This document shows, one piece after another, positions 42,130 through 47,523 of a DNA stretch of 47,523 bases (positions are counted from its first letter, which is position 1; every line of letters starts with the position of its first letter). The notes under the pieces were generated by a model, which saw nothing but the letters and a program-made list of their open reading frames with translations, had not been told where the DNA came from and did no database searches. The translations under genes and the position numbers were made by a program. The DNA lies in NCBI GenBank assembly GCA_030654835.1, contig JAURWS010000018.1, positions 1-47,523 on the forward strand. The letters are read 5' to 3'. Source of the DNA: Gammaproteobacteria bacterium (lineage in GTDB: Bacteria > Pseudomonadota > Gammaproteobacteria > Pseudomonadales > Pseudohongiellaceae).

Positions 42130-43362
42130 TCACTGTACCCCCATCAACCGACTACGCATGAACACCAGAAACACCAGCGCCTGCACCACCCCGCACACCA
42201 TGAACACCATGCGTGCCCCGGCGATGTCCGCCAGCACGCCAGCGCCCAGCAATGCCAATGGCACGCCGATCTTGAAGATGGCGCCCGTCATGCCACTCAC
42301 CCTGCCGATCAGCGGCGCCGGAGTAGTCTCGTGGCGATAAGCCCAGATGCAGATATTCTGCATCGTCGTCATGAAGCCGAAGGCAAACATCGCCACGCCG
42401 ACCGACCAGGCCGAGCTGTGATATCCCGTCAGCGAATAGGTCAGTCCGAGAACGACGAGGCTCAGCGCCAGACAGCCGCCGATCCCGACGGCCCGGCGGA
42501 TACGCTCCGTCAGCACGCTGCCCAGCAGCCCGCCGATGCCTGCGCAGGACATGACGATTCCGACCTGCGCAGTGCTCCAGTGCAACTCGTCCTTCACGAA
42601 GAAGATCACCATCAATTCGTAAACGATGCTGCTGGCATTGAAGAACACCACGAACAAAGTCATCACCCACAGCACGTGATTCTGCCGCAGCGCCAACCAG
42701 CCGGCCCGCAGCTCTTCCGTAAAACTGGTGCGTTCCTGTCGACGCGCTGATTCCTGCAACTGCAAACGCGTCAGCGCCAGCAGCCCGAGGAAGTACATCA
42801 CGGCAGTGATAAGCAGCCCGAGATACAGACTGGAGAGAAACAGAATGGCGCCCGAGATGGCAGGCCCCATGACCTGCATCAGCGTCTGAATAAATGTGAA
42901 CTTGGCATTGGCGGACGTCATCATAGACGTCGGCAACGCCCACTTGACACTGGTGATGCGAGCGTTGACGTAGCCATAGTTGAGCAGCATCAGGAAGAAC
43001 CCGGCTACATAAAACACGGTGACACTGCGCTCGCCCTGCACGGGTGTCGAAGCCCAAAAATACAGTGAGAACAGCGCCATGGTTTGCAGACTGATCACAG
43101 TCAGCATCCAGCGTTTCTTGTCGGCGCGATCCACGAACACGCCAATCACCATGCCAAACAAAAAGACTGGCAAAAATTGCAGGGCACGCATGGTGCCCAT
43201 GGCGACCGAAGACTGAGTTAATTCGTAGATGATCAGCGGCAGTGCCAGTTCGTACACGCGGCTGCCGAAGCTGAGCAAGAACCCGGTGGAAAGCAGGATC
43301 ACGAAGTTGCGGTTCTGCCAGATGCTTTGCTTGACGGTACTGGCCATTGGAGGGCTGGTCAT
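42130..43362 (-). CDS. MFS transporter
   Basis: This 410-residue protein has about 12 membrane helices. The loop between helices 2 and 3 reads VIGVFVDRADKKR, a form of the MFS GxxxDRxxRR motif. Helix 5-type glycines are present, and the central loop is short and basic (LQLQESARRQERTSF). The MDR/enterobactin-exporter (EntS-like) subfamily is the closest in style. ATG 43362 or ATG 43347 could be the start; neither has a strong ribosome-binding site. Substrate unknown. Confidence 0.87.
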   Translation of the reverse strand: MTSPPMASTVKQSIWQNRNFVILLSTGFLLSFGSRVYELALPLIIYELTQSSVAMGTMRALQFLPVFLFGMVIGVFVDRADKKRWMLTVISLQTMALFSLYFWASTPVQGERSVTVFYVAGFFLMLLNYGYVNARITSVKWALPTSMMTSANAKFTFIQTLMQVMGPAISGAILFLSSLYLGLLITAVMYFLGLLALTRLQLQESARRQERTSFTEELRAGWLALRQNHVLWVMTLFVVFFNASSIVYELMVIFFVKDELHWSTAQVGIVMSCAGIGGLLGSVLTERIRRAVGIGGCLALSLVVLGLTYSLTGYHSSAWSVGVAMFAFGFMTTMQNICIWAYRHETTPAPLIGRVSGMTGAIFKIGVPLALLGAGVLADIAGARMVFMVCGVVQALVFLVFMRSRLMGVQ

Positions 43363-43533
43363 CGCGGGGCTGGCTCTGCGGCGTTTGAAGTGAATGATGA
43401 GTTGAACGAGGACGGCTAAAGCTACGCGCGGGCCGCACAAATGGCAACTGCTGCATCAAGCCTTGCGCTCACGCTATACTCGGCGCTATTCACAATCTCT
43501 CACCACCTTTCACCATCGCGGAGTGACCCGGCC

Positions 43534-43971
43534 ATGAAACCATTCCTGCAAGCTGCCATCGACGAGGCTGAACAAGGACTTGCGGAGGGTGGCATTCCCA
43601 TTGGCTCGGTGCTCGTCCACAACGGCGAGATCGTCGGGCGCGGCCACAATCGCCGCGTACAGCGCGGCAGCACTGTTCTGCATGCAGAGATGGATGCGCT
43701 GGAAAATGCCGGGCGACGTTCTGCGGCGTTCTACCGTGAGTGCACGCTCTACACCACACTGTCGCCTTGCGCCATGTGCAGCGGAGCCGTTCTTCTCTAT
43801 GGCATTCCGCGCCTCGTTGTCGGCGAGCATGAGACCTTCGTGGGTGAGGAGGCACTGTTGACTCAGCGTGGCGTGCAAATTGAGGTGCTGCACGATCAAC
43901 GCTGCATCATGCTGATGAAAAAATTCATCACGGCCCAGCCACAATTGTGGAACGAGGATATCGGGACCTGA
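43534..43971 (+). CDS. Cytidine/deoxycytidylate deaminase-fold deaminase (cytosine deaminase-like)
   Basis: This 145-residue enzyme has the zinc motifs LHAEMDALENAG (HAE, about residue 52) and TTLSPCAMCSGAVLLYG (PCxxC, about 80). The N-terminus (AIDEAEQGLAEGGIPIGSVL) resembles yeast-type cytosine deaminase. GGAG precedes ATG 43534. It converges with a second deaminase 22 bases away. Cytosine or a nucleoside is the likely substrate. Confidence 0.88.
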   Translation: MKPFLQAAIDEAEQGLAEGGIPIGSVLVHNGEIVGRGHNRRVQRGSTVLHAEMDALENAGRRSAAFYRECTLYTTLSPCAMCSGAVLLYGIPRLVVGEHETFVGEEALLTQRGVQIEVLHDQRCIMLMKKFITAQPQLWNEDIGT

Positions 43972-43993
43972 AGACATCATCTCCCGCTGAGAA

Positions 43994-44500
43994 TCAATAC
44001 GGCTGACGGTCCGCCTTCGCCAGCCACGCATCGAAAGGCGCTCCGGCCTGCGGCATTGCTATCTGTTGCAACTGCCCCGCTGGCAGGGCCACCGGCATGA
44101 CCTGGCCGAAGAGCTGCAGCGCGAAAGCCGTATCATCGAAACCGGCTCGCACCGCCTCGGCGTGCGAAGCAGCATAGACAATACGCGGGACGTGCGCCCA
44201 CAGCGACGCCGCCAGACACATCGGACAGGGTTCGCAACTGGTGTATAACACACAGTCGAGAAGATGCGGATCACCGATAAGCGCTGCCGCCTGCCGAATC
44301 GCCACGACCTCGGCATGCGCCGTCGGATCGTTGTCCAGCGTCACGCAATTGCCAGACTTTCCCAGTACCTCGCCATTGCGCACGATCATGGCCGCGAATG
44401 GCCCTCCCTCACCGGCAACCGACGCCACCGCGTGGTCGATGCACTTTTGCAGAAACTCCCGGTCGTGCTGTGTATTAGACTTTTGCATGGTCTTTCGCAT
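43994..44500 (-). CDS. Guanine deaminase-like nucleobase deaminase
   Basis: This 168-residue enzyme has the zinc motifs DPTAHAEVVAIRQAA (HAE, about residue 61) and YTSCEPCPMCLAASLWA (PCxxC, about 87). The surrounding sequence (GGPFAAMIVRNGEVLG; RIVYAASHAEAVRAGFDD) matches the GuaD-type guanine deaminase group. AAGGA lies seven bases before ATG 44500. The active site is complete. Confidence 0.87.
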   Translation of the reverse strand: MRKTMQKSNTQHDREFLQKCIDHAVASVAGEGGPFAAMIVRNGEVLGKSGNCVTLDNDPTAHAEVVAIRQAAALIGDPHLLDCVLYTSCEPCPMCLAASLWAHVPRIVYAASHAEAVRAGFDDTAFALQLFGQVMPVALPAGQLQQIAMPQAGAPFDAWLAKADRQPY

Positions 44501-44565
44501 GATACATTCCTTGTTGAAATTCAGGCCCATGTTAACCCTTCGACCATCCCAATGAGCAACACTCC

Positions 44566-45042
44566 ATGACCCCCGCCATCAATATTGCCAAAAAAGCAGG
44601 CGTTCCCCACCAGACTCACGAATATGCGCACGATCCAGCCCATACCTCGTACGGAATGGAAGCAGCAGAGAAGATGGGTGTGGCGCCCGAACGCGTATTC
44701 AAGACACTGGTGGTGGTACTGGAAACCAAAGAGCTGGTGGTTGCGGTGGTGCCGGTGTCTGCCATGCTCAATATGAAGCAGATCGCGCGGGCGGCAGCGG
44801 CGAAGAAGGCCTCCATGGCTCCAGCGGCCGATGTGCAGCGCAGTTCAGGATACGTGCTCGGAGGCGTCAGCCCGCTGGGACAGAAAAAGAGACTGCGGAC
44901 CTTCATCGATGCATCGGCGCGGGAGTTCGCTACCATGTTCGTCAGCGCCGGTCGCCGAGGCTTGGAAATAGAGCTTTCCCCTGAGGATCTGGCGAGACTG
45001 ACAAGTGGCACATTTGCCGACCTCGCTGCTGCGGATGATTGA
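44566..45042 (+). CDS. ybaK: Cys-tRNA(Pro)/Cys-tRNA(Cys) deacylase
   Basis: This 158-residue protein belongs to the YbaK/EbsC editing family that hydrolyses mischarged tRNA. Signature segments are VFKTLVVVLETKELVVAVVP (with the active-site Lys near 46), AAAKKASMAPAADVQRSSGY, VLGGVSPLGQKKRLRTFID and SAGRRGLEIELSPEDL. Length and motif order match E. coli YbaK. It diverges from the guanine-deaminase gene. Confidence 0.95.
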   Translation: MTPAINIAKKAGVPHQTHEYAHDPAHTSYGMEAAEKMGVAPERVFKTLVVVLETKELVVAVVPVSAMLNMKQIARAAAAKKASMAPAADVQRSSGYVLGGVSPLGQKKRLRTFIDASAREFATMFVSAGRRGLEIELSPEDLARLTSGTFADLAAADD

Positions 45043-45153
45043 GAGCCAATCGTTCTGTAGACTGAACGGCCTACAATTTGTTACAACACTGCGTTGCTGC
45101 TTCCGATACAATCCGGCGGCATATTTTTATCAGAATCAGGAAAGGGCCGCACG

Positions 45154-47331
45154 ATGACACTGTTTCGACCGCAACGCATTCACACTCTCTCCGCATTGCT
45201 GCTGGTAATGAGCCTCTCCGGCCAAGCCTCTGCGCAAGAGCCGACCGCCAATGATTCCACCGTCGTGTACCCCGCCGACTACTTCACTGAATATGCTCCG
45301 ATCACTGCCAAGGACATGCTGGACCGCATTCCCGGCATCGGCAGCGCCACCGGTGGTGGTGGCCCCGGCGGCGGCGGTGGCGGTGGCGGACGCAACCCCG
45401 GTGGTGGTGGGCGCGGTTTGGGTGGCGGCGGTGGCGATCAGATTCTGGTCAACGGCAAACGCACTGCGGGCAAGAACAACGACACCGGCGGCATGCTCGA
45501 CCGCATCAATGCCAGTCAGGTTGCCCGCATTGAGATCATACGTGGCACCTCTGGCGAGCTGGACGTTCGTGGCAGCAGCCAGGTCATCAACGTGGTACTG
45601 CTGGAGGAACTCTCCAGCATGAGCGTTTCCTGGGAAGCCAATGTGGACCGCTATGCCGATCATAAAACCCAGCCCGGCGGCTCAGTGGCAGTCAGCGGCC
45701 AGACCGGCGCCCTGAACTACCTGTTCAGTGCTCAGGCCGAACCGCGCTACGATCACTACGTCAGCAAAGAAAGCAGCATTCTGGGTAATTTCACACCGAA
45801 CGATATCGTGCGTGAAGATCGCATTCGCGAGCAGACCGCTTATCAGTACTCCACCAATCTGAGCTATGACATCAGCAGCAACAGCAGCGTGCGCCTGAAC
45901 GGTCTGCTTGGGCAGAATGACAGCCCCACCGAATTGAATCGCGTCACTACCAACCTCAAGGTGAGCCCGAACACCCTTGCCTACGAATACGAGGACGTTC
46001 CAGCAGAGCGCGACAACTGGGAGGTCGGCGGTGACTACGAGTTCCAGTCCAGCACTGGCAACCGCTTCAAGGCGCTGTTCATCACCAACGAGACCGATGA
46101 AGGCAGCGTTCGCGAGCGCTACAAAGTGGCCAGCGACAATTCCAGAACCAAAAATCTGTTTCTGGACAGCAGCAGCATCAGTCAAGAGCGCATCGTGCGC
46201 AGCTCCTACACCACCAATCTGACTGAGGGTCAGGACATCGAGATGGGCGTAGAGCGCGCGCAGACGATTCTCGACTCCAAGCTGCGACTCGGCCTTGCCA
46301 GCACCACCGGCACAGCATCGGCCGCCTTTGGTGGACTGGTGCCACAGGTCGTCTCGAACGCCAATTCCCGCGTCGAAGAAATGCGCTATGAGCCATTCGC
46401 AGTGCACAACTGGCAAATCAATCCGCGCATGTCACTGGAAAGCACACTGGTGTGGGAGACATCCGAAATCACCCAGACTGGCGATGTGTACAACCAGCGC
46501 AGCTTCGAGTTCTGGAAACCGAAAGTCGACTACCGTTTCGATGTGACCAGCACGTTCCAATTGCGCGCCATGGCCGAGTTCGCCTCGCGACAACTGAGCT
46601 TTGCCGACTTCGTGGCCGCCACTGATAATCAGGACAACGACGCCAATACCCAGGCCGGTAACTCCAATCTGGAGCCTGAGACCTTCATCAACGCCGACCT
46701 CGATGCAGAGTATCGTCTGCCCGACGACATCGGCGTGGTCAGTGCCAAGCTGAACTTCATGCGCCACTACGACAAGATCGAGCGTATCGACGTCACCGTC
46801 AACGAGGCGAACCTGCAGTCTACCAACGGCAATATCGGCACAGGCGATATGTGGCAGTTCTCGATCAACTCCAGCATCCGCATGAAGATGATCAATATGC
46901 CCAACCTGTTGGTGACGGCAAACTTCCAGGTGCGCGACTCCGACATCGAGGATCCCTTCCTCGGCATCACCCGCCGCTTCACCAACTACGAACGCGGTCG
47001 TGTCGACCTGGGCTTCCGCCATGACGTGCCACAGTTCAACATGAACTATGGTCTGAGCTGGAACAACCGCTTCGATGGCAACATCAAACGTTACGACATC
47101 GATGACATCGAGCTGACCTCTGGTGACCCAATGGTCATGGCCTTCGTGGAATTTGTGGCCTTTAACGGCACGACCTTCCGCTTCGATGCCCGCAATGCCA
47201 CCAACAACCTGCAGTGCCGTGAACGTCAGCGTTTTGTCGGCAGGATCAGCGGCGGCATCCTCGAAGAGATCGAGAATCAGTGCGGCGGCTCAGGTCGCGT
47301 GCTGTCTCTGAAGATCAACGGTTCGTTCTAA
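45154..47331 (+). CDS. TonB-dependent receptor with glycine-rich insertion in the plug
   Basis: This 725-residue receptor has a signal peptide cleaved near ASAQ (residue 28). The plug begins TAKDMLDRIPGIGSA, then about 28 residues (67-94) are almost all glycine with a few Pro, Arg and Asn. It resumes DQILVNGKRTAGKNND and VARIEIIRGTSGELDVRGSS. The remainder is a barrel, but without the usual C-terminal terminal-aromatic TonB motif strength (ends SLKINGSF). No clear TonB box is seen before the plug. AGGAAAGG precedes ATG 45154. Ligand unknown. Confidence 0.88.
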   Translation: MTLFRPQRIHTLSALLLVMSLSGQASAQEPTANDSTVVYPADYFTEYAPITAKDMLDRIPGIGSATGGGGPGGGGGGGGRNPGGGGRGLGGGGGDQILVNGKRTAGKNNDTGGMLDRINASQVARIEIIRGTSGELDVRGSSQVINVVLLEELSSMSVSWEANVDRYADHKTQPGGSVAVSGQTGALNYLFSAQAEPRYDHYVSKESSILGNFTPNDIVREDRIREQTAYQYSTNLSYDISSNSSVRLNGLLGQNDSPTELNRVTTNLKVSPNTLAYEYEDVPAERDNWEVGGDYEFQSSTGNRFKALFITNETDEGSVRERYKVASDNSRTKNLFLDSSSISQERIVRSSYTTNLTEGQDIEMGVERAQTILDSKLRLGLASTTGTASAAFGGLVPQVVSNANSRVEEMRYEPFAVHNWQINPRMSLESTLVWETSEITQTGDVYNQRSFEFWKPKVDYRFDVTSTFQLRAMAEFASRQLSFADFVAATDNQDNDANTQAGNSNLEPETFINADLDAEYRLPDDIGVVSAKLNFMRHYDKIERIDVTVNEANLQSTNGNIGTGDMWQFSINSSIRMKMINMPNLLVTANFQVRDSDIEDPFLGITRRFTNYERGRVDLGFRHDVPQFNMNYGLSWNNRFDGNIKRYDIDDIELTSGDPMVMAFVEFVAFNGTTFRFDARNATNNLQCRERQRFVGRISGGILEEIENQCGGSGRVLSLKINGSF

Positions 47332-47523
47332 CCGCTTCCCTCACTGAGAGCGTGCCTGCACGCGATGCTTCAGTCCTGCCTTACTGTGGGAGATTCTATG
47401 TCTCAGTGCAAGAGCTGAGTTGATTTAGTCAGCACTTCGCACGCCGGTTTGGGTAACGAGTAGGGTTGAGCAGGACACGCCGTAGACCCGTCCGTGGGGG
47501 CTCGACTGCCGCCGTCCTGGCGG
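47332..47523. repeat. Intergenic end with a possible dispersed-repeat hairpin
   Basis: No gene is visible. From about 47473 to the window edge the sequence GGACACGCCGTAGACCC continues into GTGGGGGCTCGACTGCCGCC and ends GTCCTGGCGG, with CAGGAC and GTCCTG as complementary ends. This style (GGACACGCCGT...GGGGGCTCG) resembles a repeat family dispersed between genes in several gammaproteobacteria. Only one copy is in the window, so repeat status is from recall. Confidence 0.35.

Noticed and set aside
42152-43459. 435-codon frame on the minus strand overlapping the MFS gene in another frame
   Set aside because: Composition is Arg/Ala/His-rich with no membrane pattern; the MFS frame has 12 helices and a motif.

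Overview
The window looks like chromosomal DNA of a marine-type gammaproteobacterium. The evidence is a moderately high GC content, a tRNA-Arg(UCG) of gammaproteobacterial type with an encoded CCA end, Pseudomonas-like REP hairpins, several large TonB-dependent receptors, and gammaproteobacterial forms of Tag, Fpr, DauA and YbaK. A lineage near Cellvibrionales/Pseudohongiella is a guess from protein style only. There is no phage module, CRISPR array or rRNA.

Layout. (1) Positions 1-145 hold the end of an IS5-family element that cuts off the EAL domain of a large MASE3-PAS-GAF-GGDEF-EAL protein (108-3539). (2) Positions 3.8-7.4 kb are a cluster of toxin-antitoxin loci: an intact RelE/HTH pair, an AbrB antitoxin with a nonsense-mutated PIN toxin, a Phd antitoxin with a truncated PIN toxin, a collapsed second copy of the RelE/HTH locus, and an AbiE-like regulator/nucleotidyltransferase pair. 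(3) Positions 7.5-8.0 kb hold an array of hairpins and the tRNA-Arg gene, whose 3' end is mirrored on the opposite strand. (4) Positions 8.0-14.4 kb are housekeeping genes: M48 protease lipoprotein, Tag glycosylase, a receiver-like protein, an SDR, a DUF4156 lipoprotein, a dicarboxylate/amino-acid symporter and Fpr. (5) Positions 14.5-20.8 kb carry two tandem paralogous TonB-dependent receptors with a shared upstream element; the second has a one-base frameshift in an A-run. (6) Positions 21.1-30.8 kb hold a small coiled-coil protein, an M16 peptidase lipoprotein, and a tightly overlapping four-gene unit (ABC ATPase, ABC-2 permease, PDZ lipoprotein, FG-GAP protein) followed by a second overlapping FG-GAP protein. 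(7) Positions 30.9-47.3 kb hold DauA, a hybrid histidine kinase, a DUF5916 barrel protein, small exported proteins, a DUF4143 ATPase preceded by five repeats at exact 22-bp spacing, a cupin and a broken cupin paralogue, a TacAT-type toxin-antitoxin pair, an MFS transporter, two deaminases, YbaK, and a third TonB-dependent receptor with a glycine-rich plug.

The best candidate for an undescribed system is the 24.6-30.8 kb unit. Four successive start/stop overlaps tie an ABC-2 exporter to a double-PDZ lipoprotein and two exported calcium-type FG-GAP proteins, with an M16 protease immediately upstream. REP hairpins lie just inside the start codons of two of these genes and are translated as part of their N-termini.
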